Positions 33,271 to 41,378 of a DNA stretch of 49,745 nt are shown here, in pieces. The stretch is from RUG11462 sp045539315 (lineage in GTDB: Bacteria; Bacillota; Clostridia; Oscillospirales; Acutalibacteraceae). Under the pieces are notes generated by a model. The model was not told the origin of the DNA and did not search any database. It saw only the letters and a program-made list of their open reading frames with translations. The translations under genes were made by a program, and so were the position numbers. Location of the stretch: NCBI GenBank assembly GCA_045539315.1, contig JAZQFC010000045.1, forward strand, positions 1-49,745, given 5' to 3'. Each line of letters starts with the position of its first letter. Within the stretch, counting starts at the first letter, position 1.

Positions 33271-34677
33271 ATGAAAAAATTTATGGACAAAGATTTTTTG
33301 CTTTCAACAAAGACTGCAAAAACTCTTTTTCACGATTTTGCAGATGACTGTAAAATCATTGATTATCACTGTCATGTAAATCCAAAAGAGATATATGAAG
33401 ATGTTAAATTCGAAAACATCACTCAAATTTGGCTTGATGGCGACCATTACAAATGGCGTATTATGCGTTCAAATGGCGTTGATGAAAAGTATATTACCGG
33501 CGACGCTACTGACAGAGAAAAATTTCAAAAGTTTGCCGAAAGTTTGCCGAAAGCAATTGGCAACCCAATGTATCATTGGTGTCATCTTGAATTAAAAAAA
33601 TATTTTGGCTATAAAGGCGTATTAAACGGAGAAACCGCTGAAGAAGTTTGGAATTTATGCAACAAACAACTTAAAGATGATAATTTAAGCGTTAGAAGCA
33701 TAATTAAAAACAGTAATGTTGAATTTATAGGTACTACTGATGACCCTATTGATTCATTAGAGTGGCACAAAAAAATCAAAGAAGATAAATCTTTTGAAAC
33801 AATTGTTGCTCCTTCTTTTAGACCTGATAAAGCGCTTAATATTGACAAGCCTGGTTGGTTAGAATATATTAAACAACTTTCAAATGTATGTGGATTTGAA
33901 ATCAAATGCGTTGATAACCTTAAAAAAGCATTAGAAAATAGAATTTACTATTTTAATGAAAACGGTTGTTGCGCTAGTGACCACGGGCTTGACTATGCAA
34001 TGTTTAGAGTTGCTGATAAAAAAGCAGTTGATAAAATCTTTAAAAAAGGTTTGAATAAAAAGCCAGTTACAATTGAAGAAGCAGAGATTCTAAAAACAGA
34101 ACTTTTGCAATTTTGTGCAGAAAAATATTCACAACTTGGTTGGGTAATGCAAATTCATTATAATTGCTTAAGAAACCCAAATTCAAAGATGTTTGATATG
34201 ATAGGTCCTGATACAGGTTTTGACTGTATCGGTCCAAATAATGGCTCTAAAGCAATTTCTTCCCTACTTGATTCCTTATACAAGAAAAATTGTTTACCAA
34301 AAACTATTCTATATAGTTTGGACAGTGCCGACAACTCATTTTTAGACACAATTATTGGTGCATTCCAAGGTACAGAAGTTGCTGGAAAACTTCAACACGG
34401 TAGTGCTTGGTGGTTTAATGACAACAAACAAGGTATGAAAGACCAGATGATTAGTCTTGCTAATTTAAGTCTGCTCGGTAACTTTGTTGGTATGCTCACT
34501 GACTCAAGAAGTTTCTTAAGTTATACCCGTCACGAATATTTTAGAAGAATTTTATGTGAATTAATTGGTGAGTGGGTAGAAAACGGCGAATATCCTGATG
34601 ATATTGAAACTCTTGGAAAAATTGTTAGAGATATTTGTCACGATAATGCTAAAAAGTATTTTAAAATGGAGGATTAA
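33271..34677 (+). CDS. uxaC: Glucuronate isomerase
   Basis: 468 residues. Converts D-glucuronate to D-fructuronate (or galacturonate to tagaturonate), first step of the hexuronate route. An amidohydrolase-like fold; the metal pair His33 and His35 is in IIDYHCHVNPKEIYED, followed by WLDGDHYKWRIMRSNG and LEFIGTTDDP-like and MQIHYNCLRNPN segments. Ends WVENGEYPDD...VRDICHDNAKKYF, as in other UxaC proteins. First of five genes in the uronate operon; AAGGAG precedes the ATG. The next gene begins six bases after its stop. Confidence 0.97.
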   Translation: MKKFMDKDFLLSTKTAKTLFHDFADDCKIIDYHCHVNPKEIYEDVKFENITQIWLDGDHYKWRIMRSNGVDEKYITGDATDREKFQKFAESLPKAIGNPMYHWCHLELKKYFGYKGVLNGETAEEVWNLCNKQLKDDNLSVRSIIKNSNVEFIGTTDDPIDSLEWHKKIKEDKSFETIVAPSFRPDKALNIDKPGWLEYIKQLSNVCGFEIKCVDNLKKALENRIYYFNENGCCASDHGLDYAMFRVADKKAVDKIFKKGLNKKPVTIEEAEILKTELLQFCAEKYSQLGWVMQIHYNCLRNPNSKMFDMIGPDTGFDCIGPNNGSKAISSLLDSLYKKNCLPKTILYSLDSADNSFLDTIIGAFQGTEVAGKLQHGSAWWFNDNKQGMKDQMISLANLSLLGNFVGMLTDSRSFLSYTRHEYFRRILCELIGEWVENGEYPDDIETLGKIVRDICHDNAKKYFKMED

Positions 34678-34683
34678 TATGTT

Positions 34684-35733
34684 ATGAATATGAAAATGTC
34701 TTTTAGATGGTATGGTGAATCTGACCCAATTTCTCTTGAGTACATTTCACAAATTCCTGGTATGCGTTCAATTGTATCAGCGGTTTATGATGTAAAACCT
34801 GGCGAAGTTTGGCCTGAAGAATCTCTTGAAAAAATGAAAAAACAATGCGAAGACAAAGGCTTAATCTTTGATGTTGTTGAATCAATTCCTGTTCACGAAG
34901 ATATTAAACTTGGTCGTGGCGATGTTAATAAACTTTTAGATGTTTATTGTGAAAACATTCGTAGATGCGCAAAATACGGCATTAAATGCATAACGTATAA
35001 CTTTATGCCTGTGTTTGACTGGACTCGTACTCAACTTGATAAAAAAGCGCCAGATGGGTCTACTAGTCTTGTTATGTATTGGGACCAAATGAGAGGGCTT
35101 GACCCATTAAAAGATGATATTCATCTTCCTGGTTGGGATTCAAGTTATTCACAAGAAGAAGTTAGAGAACTCATTAATGCTTACGGTGAAATTGGCGAAG
35201 AAGGTTTATGGGCAAATCTTGAAAAATTCTTGAAAAAAGTTATTCCTGTTGCCGAAGAATGCGGTGTTAGAATGGCAATTCACCCTGACGACCCTCCGTA
35301 TCCTATTTTTGGTCTTCCAAGAATCATTACTTGCGAAGAAAATCTTGATAGATTTTTAGCAATTGTTGACTCCCCTGCTAACTCACTTTGCTTGTGTACA
35401 GGCAGTCTTGGTTGCGCAAAGGCTAACGACATTCCAAAAATGATTAGAAAATACGCTAAAATGGATAGAATCGCATTTATGCATATTAGAAATGTTAAAA
35501 TTATGGAAGATGGTTCATTTGAAGAACGTGCACATTTATCTGACTGTGGTTCTTTAGATATATGCGAAATTGTTAAGGCTTTAGTTGAAAATAATTATGA
35601 TGGTTATGTTCGCCCTGACCACGGCAGAATGATTTGGGGCGAAACAGGTAAACCAGGTTATGGTTTGTTTGACAGAGCATTAGGCGCTACTTATATTAAC
35701 GGATTATTTGAGGCTTGTGAAAAGTCAAAATAG
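34684..35733 (+). CDS. uxuA: Mannonate dehydratase
   Basis: 349 residues. Dehydrates D-mannonate to 2-keto-3-deoxygluconate (KDG). Begins MSFRWYGESDPISLEYISQIPG, then ITYNFMPVFDWTRT; the metal/catalytic region reads MAIHPDDPPYPIFGLPRI, and the later LCLCTGSLGC, FMHIRNVK and YVRPDHGRM are family hallmarks. Start odd: an ATG at 34679 has the best spacing from GGAGG but reads ATG TTA TGA, and the real frame starts at 34684, overlapping that stop; ATG at 34690 is another option. Fits the path uxaC-uxuB-uxuA. Confidence 0.97.
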   Translation: MNMKMSFRWYGESDPISLEYISQIPGMRSIVSAVYDVKPGEVWPEESLEKMKKQCEDKGLIFDVVESIPVHEDIKLGRGDVNKLLDVYCENIRRCAKYGIKCITYNFMPVFDWTRTQLDKKAPDGSTSLVMYWDQMRGLDPLKDDIHLPGWDSSYSQEEVRELINAYGEIGEEGLWANLEKFLKKVIPVAEECGVRMAIHPDDPPYPIFGLPRIITCEENLDRFLAIVDSPANSLCLCTGSLGCAKANDIPKMIRKYAKMDRIAFMHIRNVKIMEDGSFEERAHLSDCGSLDICEIVKALVENNYDGYVRPDHGRMIWGETGKPGYGLFDRALGATYINGLFEACEKSK

Positions 35734-35745
35734 GAGGAATTTTTT

Positions 35746-36597
35746 ATGAATAAAAATGTTTTATCGACAGATTTAAGCGGTAAAGTTGCGGTTGTAACAG
35801 GCGCAGGCGGAGTTCTTTGTAGTAACTTTGCAAAAGTTCTTGCTCGTGCAGGCGCTAAAGTTGCTTTGCTTGATTTAAATGAAGAAGCAGCAAATGAATT
35901 TGCTCAAGAAATTGTTGCTGAAGGTGGAATTGCAAAAGCATATGCTTGCAATGTACTTGATAAAGAAATTTGTGAAGATGTTGCTAAAAAAGTTCTTGAA
36001 GATTTAGGTAAATGTGATATACTAATTAATGGTGCCGGTGGTAATAATCCAAAAGCAACAACTGATAAAGAATATTTTGAAATTGACGATGTTGATGCTG
36101 ATACAAAAAGTTTCTTTGACCTCGATGCTTCCGGTGTTGGTTTTGTATTTAATTTAAACTTTCTCGGTACACTTCTTCCTACACAAGCGTTTGCTAAACA
36201 AATGGTAGGAAGAGAAGGTTGTAGCATTCTTAACATTTCATCGATGAATGCTTATACTCCACTCACAAAAATCCCTGCTTATTCAGGTGCAAAAGCGGCT
36301 ATTTCTAACTTTACACAATGGCTTGCTGTTCATTTTTCTAAAGTTGGAATTAGAGTTAATGCAATTGCTCCAGGATTTTTTTCAACAAAACAAAACGCAA
36401 AACTTTTATGGAATGAAGATGGCACACCAACTGCTAGAACCGGCAAAATTTTAGCAGCAACTCCTATGGGCAGATTTGGCGAAAGCGAAGAACTTGAAGG
36501 TGGCTTATTGTTTTTAGTTGATGAAAAAGCAGCGGGATTTATTACCGGTGTAGTTTTACCTGTTGACGGTGGTTTTTCTGCTTATTCAGGTGTTTAA
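35746..36597 (+). CDS. uxuB: SDR-family D-mannonate oxidoreductase (fructuronate reductase)
   Basis: 283 residues. A short-chain dehydrogenase: cofactor loop VVTGAGGVLCSNFAK (18-30), NGAGGNN at 95-101, catalytic Ser165/Ser166 and Tyr179-x-x-x-Lys183 in AYSGAKAA. In Bacillus the protein called UxuB/YjmF is this SDR type, unlike the larger E. coli UxuB, and reduces fructuronate to mannonate with NADH. Context between uxuA and kdgA makes that role likely. ATG with AGGAGGAAT. The insert after residue 100 (DKEYFEIDDVDADTKSFFDL) is typical for this subgroup. Confidence 0.9.
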   Translation: MNKNVLSTDLSGKVAVVTGAGGVLCSNFAKVLARAGAKVALLDLNEEAANEFAQEIVAEGGIAKAYACNVLDKEICEDVAKKVLEDLGKCDILINGAGGNNPKATTDKEYFEIDDVDADTKSFFDLDASGVGFVFNLNFLGTLLPTQAFAKQMVGREGCSILNISSMNAYTPLTKIPAYSGAKAAISNFTQWLAVHFSKVGIRVNAIAPGFFSTKQNAKLLWNEDGTPTARTGKILAATPMGRFGESEELEGGLLFLVDEKAAGFITGVVLPVDGGFSAYSGV

Positions 36598-36621
36598 TTT
36601 ATTTGAAAGGAATTTTATATT

Positions 36622-37263
36622 ATGACAGATTTAAACAAAAAGATTTCTGAAATCGGCGTTGTTCCTGTAATTAAACTCAACAACCCTGAAAGAGATGCGG
36701 CTAATCTTGCAAAGGCGCTTTGCAAAGGCGGTGTTCCGGTTGCAGAAGTAACATTCAGAGCAGCAGGTGCAGATACTGCCATTAAATTAATGAAAGAGGC
36801 TTGTCCTGAAATTTTAGCAGGCGCAGGTACTGTTACTACTACAGAGCATGTTGATAAAGCAATTGCAGCAGGTGCAGAATTCATTGTTACCCCTGGTTTT
36901 GACCCTGAAATCGTTGCTTATTGTGTAGATAAAGGTATTGCTATTTATCCTGGTTGTACAACTCCTACTGATTATCATGCGGCATTAAAATTTAATTTGG
37001 AAGTTTTAAAATTCTTCCCTGCTGAACAGTCAGGCGGTCTTGCTAAAATCAAAGCAATGAGCGCACCTTTCCCTAACTTTAAAATTATGCCTACAGGCGG
37101 CATTTCATTAAATAATCTTAAAGAGTATATTTCATGTCCTGTTATTTGTGCATGTGGTGGCTCATATATGGTTACTGCAGATTTAATTGATAATCAAAAA
37201 TGGGATGAAATCACTGCACTTTGTGAAAAATCCGTTGAAATTGTTAAGGAGGCAAGAAAATAA
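36622..37263 (+). CDS. kdgA: KHG/KDPG aldolase
   Basis: 213 residues. Cleaves 2-keto-3-deoxy-6-phosphogluconate to pyruvate and glyceraldehyde-3-phosphate, the last step of the route. Catalytic Glu42 (VAEVTFR) and Schiff-base Lys130 (EVLKFFPAEQSGG) are present at positions equivalent to E. coli Eda; GAGTV at 68-72 and PTGGIS bind substrate phosphate. Its stop shares one base with the kdgK start (TAATG), so the two are coupled. Confidence 0.97.
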   Translation: MTDLNKKISEIGVVPVIKLNNPERDAANLAKALCKGGVPVAEVTFRAAGADTAIKLMKEACPEILAGAGTVTTTEHVDKAIAAGAEFIVTPGFDPEIVAYCVDKGIAIYPGCTTPTDYHAALKFNLEVLKFFPAEQSGGLAKIKAMSAPFPNFKIMPTGGISLNNLKEYISCPVICACGGSYMVTADLIDNQKWDEITALCEKSVEIVKEARK

Positions 37264-38285
37264 TGAAAAGAGTAGTTACATTCGGCGAAATTATGTTAAG
37301 ACTTGCACCACAAGGTTATTATCGTTTCTTCCAAAATGACCAGATGCAAGCAACTTTCGGTGGCGGTGAAGCAAATGTTGCTGTTTCACTTGCTAATTAT
37401 GGTTTAGATAGTGTTTATGTTACAAAATTACCAAAACACGCAATTGGTCAAGCGGCAGTTGATTCACTCCGCTATTTTGGTGTTGATACTTCAAAAGTTG
37501 TTCGTGGTGGCGAGCGTGTTGGTATTTATTTCTTGGAAAAAGGCGCTTCACAAAGAGGTTCAGTTTGTATTTATGATAGAGCACATTCTTCTATTCAAAC
37601 TGCTAGCAAAGAAGATTTTGACTGGGATAGTATTTTTGAAGGCGCAGACTGGTTCCACTTCACAGGTATCACTCCAGCACTCGGCAAAAATGTAGTTGAA
37701 ATTTGTAGAGAGGCTTGTATCGCCGCTAAAGCAAAAGGCGTTAAAATTTCTTGCGACTTAAACTATAGAGGTAAACTCTGGACACGTGATGAAGCAAGAG
37801 AAGCAATGACAGACCTTTGTCAATATGTTGATGTTTGTATTTCTAACGAAGAAGATGCTAAAGATGTATTTGGCATTGAAGCAGAAGACACAGATATCTA
37901 TGGCGGTAAATTAAATCACGAAGGTTACAAATCAGTTGCAAAACAACTTATGGATAAATTCAATTTTGAAAAAGTAGCTATCACACTTCGTACATCTATT
38001 TCTGCAAGCGATAACGACTGGGCAGGTATGCTTTATGATGGTAAAGACTACTGCTTCTCAAAATCTTATCATCTTCATATTGTTGACCGTGTTGGCGGTG
38101 GTGATAGTTTTGGTGGTGGACTTATTTATTCACTCCTTTCAGGAAAATCTACACAAGAAGCAATTGAATTTGCTGTTGCTGCATCTGCTCTTAAACATTC
38201 TGTTGAAGGCGACTATAACAGAGTTTCAGTTTCAGAAGTTGAAAAATTAGCAGGTGGCGACGGTTCAGGTCGTGTGCAAAGATAA
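37263..38285 (+). CDS. kdgK: 2-keto-3-deoxygluconate kinase (PfkB family)
   Basis: 340 residues. Phosphorylates KDG at C6 using ATP, giving the substrate of KdgA. PfkB signatures: GEIMLRLAP and FGGGEANVAVSLANYG at the N-terminus and DRVGGGDSFGGGLIYSL near the C-terminus, with catalytic base Asp281. Length fits KDG kinases. Final gene of the uronate operon, ending at a terminator. Together with uxaC, uxuA, uxuB and kdgA it completes a full hexuronate route. Confidence 0.95.
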   Translation: MKRVVTFGEIMLRLAPQGYYRFFQNDQMQATFGGGEANVAVSLANYGLDSVYVTKLPKHAIGQAAVDSLRYFGVDTSKVVRGGERVGIYFLEKGASQRGSVCIYDRAHSSIQTASKEDFDWDSIFEGADWFHFTGITPALGKNVVEICREACIAAKAKGVKISCDLNYRGKLWTRDEAREAMTDLCQYVDVCISNEEDAKDVFGIEAEDTDIYGGKLNHEGYKSVAKQLMDKFNFEKVAITLRTSISASDNDWAGMLYDGKDYCFSKSYHLHIVDRVGGGDSFGGGLIYSLLSGKSTQEAIEFAVAASALKHSVEGDYNRVSVSEVEKLAGGDGSGRVQR

Positions 38286-38292
38286 AACATTT

Positions 38293-38326
38293 AAAAACTG
38301 TTCAAGGAAACTTGAATAGTTTTTTA
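38293..38326 (+). terminator. Terminator after the uronate operon
   Basis: AAAACTGTTCAAG and CTTGAATAGTTTT (one G-T pair) around a GAAA loop, then a T run (38293-38326). Confidence 0.88.
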
Positions 38327-38333
38327 TTTATAC

Positions 38334-38361
38334 TTGAATATATTATAAAAAGTAGTATAAT
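38334..38361 (+). promoter_or_regulatory. Promoter of the lipoprotein gene
   Basis: TTGAAT (38334-38339), 16 bases, TATAAT (38356-38361), 20 bases before the ATG. Confidence 0.6.
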
Positions 38362-38381
38362 TAATTTATGGAGATGATTAA

Positions 38382-39128
38382 ATGAAAAAGTTAATTATAT
38401 TATTGATTTGTGTGTCAATATTTTTATGTGGTTGTTCACATCAAAAAATTGATAATAATTCTACTACTAAAAGCACCACAACTACAACGCAAACCACAAA
38501 ACCTTTGCACTCTGAATTTTATATAGAAAATCTAGCAGTAGAAGATGTAATAAAGTATTTTAAAGAAGTTAGTTTAGATAGTGAGTTTGTTAATTCTGGC
38601 AATCCAAAAGTTGTTCAAAAATGGGTTGAGCCTATAACATACTGTCTTTTTGGCGAACCAACAGAAGAAGATGAAAACATTATAAATTCGTTTTGCGAAC
38701 AAATTAATCAAATTCACGGTTTCCCTGGAATCACTCAAGTTAGCAAAGATGAGTTTGCAAATTTAGAAATATTCTTTTGCGATGAAAACGAAATGATAGA
38801 CCGTCTTGGCGATAATTTTTATGGAATGGATGGCGGTGTTACATTTTGGTATGAAGAAAATGAAATTTACAGCGCTACTATTTGTTGCAGAACTGATTTA
38901 GACCAAATACTTCGAAATTCTGTTATTCAAGAAGAAATATATAACGGTCTAGGTCCTTTGCAAGACACTGTCTTAAGAGAAGATAGTTTGATTTATCAGG
39001 AATTTTCTCAACCTCAAAAAATGACCGAAATTGATTTATTGATTTTAAAATTACTTTATCATCCGAATATTAAATGTGGAATGAATGATGTTGAATGTGA
39101 AAAAGTTATTCGCTCACTTTATTATTAA
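38382..39128 (+). CDS. Lipoprotein, DUF2927-like
   Basis: 248 residues. A lipoprotein signal peptide with lipobox ending LCGC, so Cys18 should be lipidated and the protein held on the outer face of the membrane. A Thr/Ser-rich linker (about 27-41) follows, then a mixed domain. The stretch EEIYNGLGPLQDTVLREDSLIYQEF resembles DUF2927, a family of unknown function that looks like a protease-like fold without clear catalytic residues. Own promoter and terminator, and no operon partners. The link to the uronate genes is only positional. Confidence 0.7.
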   Translation: MKKLIILLICVSIFLCGCSHQKIDNNSTTKSTTTTTQTTKPLHSEFYIENLAVEDVIKYFKEVSLDSEFVNSGNPKVVQKWVEPITYCLFGEPTEEDENIINSFCEQINQIHGFPGITQVSKDEFANLEIFFCDENEMIDRLGDNFYGMDGGVTFWYEENEIYSATICCRTDLDQILRNSVIQEEIYNGLGPLQDTVLREDSLIYQEFSQPQKMTEIDLLILKLLYHPNIKCGMNDVECEKVIRSLYY

Positions 39129-39134
39129 AAACAA

Positions 39135-39168
39135 AAAAGAAGTTGGCTTAAAGCCAACTTCTTTTTTT
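39135..39168. terminator. Bidirectional terminator between lipoprotein and tRNA-Leu(CAG)
   Basis: AAGAAGTTGGCTT and AAGCCAACTTCTT with T runs on both sides. The plus-side T run ends exactly at the tRNA's CCA end. Confidence 0.9.
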
Positions 39169-39252
39169 GGTGCGGATAACAGGACTTGAACCTGCAAGTC
39201 TTACGACACATGAATCTGAATCATGCGTGTTTGCCAATTTCACCATATCCGC
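39168..39252 (-). tRNA. tRNA-Leu, anticodon CAG
   Basis: 85 bases read leftward, beginning GCGGATA at 39252 and ending TATCCGC-A-CCA. The anticodon loop TTCAGAT is on a CATGA/TCATG stem (anticodon at 39218-39216), with a long variable arm and GGTTCAAGTCC T-arm. It reads the leucine codon CUG. Confidence 0.96.
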
Positions 39253-39263
39253 ATATTATTGGT

Positions 39264-39292
39264 ATTATACATCTATTTTTTAAAAAAATCAA
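39264..39292 (-). promoter_or_regulatory. Promoter of tRNA-Leu(CAG)
   Basis: Reading leftward, TTGATT (39292-39287), 17 bases, TATAAT (39269-39264), 11 bases before the mature 5' end. Confidence 0.7.
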
Positions 39293-39362
39293 TTATCGTT
39301 AAGTATATTTTTTAAAAAATTACTAAAAATATAGTTGTATCTTAATTAAGGAGGAAACGACT

Positions 39363-39530
39363 ATGGATAAATGTAATTGTAACACATGTATTGAGTGTAC
39401 TGTAACTTCTTGTAAAAACCACAGTACAGAAGCAAACTACTGTGCACTTGATAAAATCAAAATTGGTACACATGAATGTGACCCAACAGTTGAACAATGT
39501 ACCGACTGTCTTTCTTTTGAAATGAAATAA
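39363..39530 (+). CDS. DUF1540 Cys-rich mini-protein
   Basis: 55 residues starting at an ATG with AAGGAGG seven bases upstream. Nine Cys (4, 6, 9, 12, 17, 27, 39, 46, 49) are laid out in two repeats like DUF1540: CIECTVTSCKNH, then YCALDKIKIGT, and CTDC near the end. The spacing suggests a small metal-binding protein; DUF1540 proteins are frequent in Clostridia, often two domains long, without known function. Here one full and one shortened copy seem joined. Divergent from tRNA-Leu(CAG) and followed by a strong terminator, so it is a single-gene unit. Confidence 0.88.
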   Translation: MDKCNCNTCIECTVTSCKNHSTEANYCALDKIKIGTHECDPTVEQCTDCLSFEMK

Positions 39531-39536
39531 GATATA

Positions 39537-39574
39537 AAAAGAGTTGAGGAAAACCTCAACTCTTTTCTTTTTTT
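39537..39574. terminator. Bidirectional terminator after the DUF1540 gene
   Basis: AAAAGAGTTGAGG, loop AAAA, CCTCAACTCTTTT and a T run. It also faces the stop of the minus-strand gene that ends at 39573. Confidence 0.92.
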
Positions 39575-40001
39575 ACAAAAACGGTGTTAAATTATCAATA
39601 TTTTGTTTTTGAATAGTAATTAATTCATTTGCAAGATTAGTAATCTTTTTATCACAAAGTCTATGATGATTAATCGCTTTGTTCATTCCGATAATGCCCA
39701 TATTATTGCCTTGAATTACTAAATCTGCAATATGGCTTGGCGTTTTATCAAGAACAGTATTCATATAAATACCCATTTTAGCCATTCTCTTTTTCGCCAT
39801 ACTTGCCGGCCTTGGTTTAACTTTTCTTTCATTAAGTTCTTTTGATAATTTGTTTTGAAAGTCCCTATAAGTGTACTTTTCTCTAATTAATTCATGTTTG
39901 ATTTTTTGAGAATCTGTGCGCTTAATGATAGTATCAAGCGTTTCTGCTCCCATTCTGACGCCTCTATAAATGTCAGATAAATAATCAACATTTCTGTCCA
40001 T
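39573..40001 (-). CDS. Helical protein of unknown function (ferritin-like four-helix pattern)
   Basis: 142 residues, nearly all helix: DRNVDYLSDIYRGVRMGAETLDTIIKR, a second helix to about 60, an alkaline stretch (RKVKPRPASMAKKRMAKMG), then KTPSHIADLVIQGNNMGIIGMNKAINHH and a last amphipathic helix. The KTPSHIA...IQG...MGI block is one I associate with a conserved clostridial family of unknown role with a ferritin-like bundle; no metal-ligand set is obvious. The ATG at 40001 has GAGGTGG; a longer start at 40031 precedes it. A TATAAT box lies just upstream, so it may have its own promoter besides being last in the alaS run. Confidence 0.75.
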   Translation of the reverse strand: MDRNVDYLSDIYRGVRMGAETLDTIIKRTDSQKIKHELIREKYTYRDFQNKLSKELNERKVKPRPASMAKKRMAKMGIYMNTVLDKTPSHIADLVIQGNNMGIIGMNKAINHHRLCDKKITNLANELITIQKQNIDNLTPFL

Positions 40002-40037
40002 AAATACCACCTCATTATATATTATGGACAAACTACA

Positions 40038-41378
40038 CTAAAATATGCGTAAACCCTTTGGATAATGATTTTTTAATTTACCATTTGATGCTTTTCCAAA
40101 ACCTATGCTCATTCCTTCAACCAAAACTGCAACATATCCTTTTTTATCACAGTCAATTTCCAAACCTTTTAAAAAGTTTATTATATTATTGTCATCAATT
40201 GAAAAATCAACATACTTCTTTATTTCGAATTTTGATTTTGACATAAAAAGTTCATGGCTTGGAATAAATCTATTTTTTACTATTTCCCCTGCTTTTACGC
40301 CTGCTTTAATTATCTTAATTCCTTTTGTTTGCGGATAAATTTTAGGCAACAAATAAACTATTCCTTTGTTTTCATAAACCCTTTCAAGAGAATTTGAAAA
40401 AGTTTCATAATAAAAATCTTCAAAAGCGGGGTTTTTATACTCTTTATATTCAAATCCTTTTACATTACATTCGCAGTATTCAGTTTTAATAAACTTTGCA
40501 ATAAAATGACCTTCGCCGCCATCTTGAAACAATATTCTTCGAGTTTTAGAAATATCGTTTCTATTTGTGTGATATGTATAGCCGTCTCTACCAAAATTTT
40601 GATTAATTTCAACTAATTCAAAGTTTGGATTTCTTTCAAGAAAATTTTCAACAGTAATCTCGTTTTCTTCTAATGATAATGTACAAGTTGAATAGACTAG
40701 AGTACCACTAGATTTAACACATTTTGCCGCATTATCTAATATTTCTGCTTGTCTTAAAGCACACATTTCTCTGTTTTCGATTTTCCACTCGTTAATAGCG
40801 TTGATTTCACGTCTTATCATTCCTTCTCCAGAACAAGGCGCATCAACCAAAACTTTATCAAAATATCCTGATAAATTTTCAGCAATAACAGAAGTATCTG
40901 CATTAGATACAATTGCATTTTTAACTCCGCATCGCTCTAAATTAGATGCCAAAATCTTTGCGCGCGATGAAACATATTCGTTACTCCACAAAAGACCTTT
41001 GCCACACAAGTAATCGGCTATTTGAGTAGATTTTCCACCTGGAGCCGCACACAAATCAAGAACTTTATCCCCTTTATGAACATCTAAAACTGTAACCGCG
41101 CTCATTGCAGAGGGTTCTTGAAGATAAATAGCGCCACAATGATGAAACGGATGATTTCCTACACCTTTTAAATCATTATCTATGTAAAAACCTCTGTCTG
41201 AAAAAGGCAAAGGTTTTGTTTCAAAGCCAATTTTATCACGAATCAAATTAATATCTGCTTTTAAAGTATTAATTCTCATTCCACGATAAGGAGTTTTATC
41301 AAGATAATCAAAATATTCATCAAAATCATTTCTTAAAGTTTCTTTCATACAATTTAAAAAACCGTCAGGAAGATTCAT
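40038..41378 (-). CDS. rsmF: RsmB/RsmF-type rRNA m5C methyltransferase
   Basis: About 446 residues. A NSUN-type RNA cytosine-5 methyltransferase: SAM loop DLCAAPGGKSTQIA, PCSGEGMIRRE and the catalytic VYSTCTLSLEENE, the two-Cys arrangement of the class. The C-terminal part past 290 holds an extra RNA-binding region, as in RsmF/YebU, with a final GFGKASNGKLKNHYPKGLR, a PUA-like tail. It modifies a cytosine in 16S rRNA in related proteins. Start ATG at 41378 is 14 bases inside the yitT end, with GAGAGGGG upstream; the longer start to 41444 is inside yitT and rejected. Confidence 0.9.
   Translation of the reverse strand: MNLPDGFLNCMKETLRNDFDEYFDYLDKTPYRGMRINTLKADINLIRDKIGFETKPLPFSDRGFYIDNDLKGVGNHPFHHCGAIYLQEPSAMSAVTVLDVHKGDKVLDLCAAPGGKSTQIADYLCGKGLLWSNEYVSSRAKILASNLERCGVKNAIVSNADTSVIAENLSGYFDKVLVDAPCSGEGMIRREINAINEWKIENREMCALRQAEILDNAAKCVKSSGTLVYSTCTLSLEENEITVENFLERNPNFELVEINQNFGRDGYTYHTNRNDISKTRRILFQDGGEGHFIAKFIKTEYCECNVKGFEYKEYKNPAFEDFYYETFSNSLERVYENKGIVYLLPKIYPQTKGIKIIKAGVKAGEIVKNRFIPSHELFMSKSKFEIKKYVDFSIDDNNIINFLKGLEIDCDKKGYVAVLVEGMSIGFGKASNGKLKNHYPKGLRIF

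Noticed and set aside
27137..38285. Recent horizontal transfer of the uronate island
   Set aside because: Base and codon use look like the neighbours, and no integrase, transposase or flanking repeats are visible.
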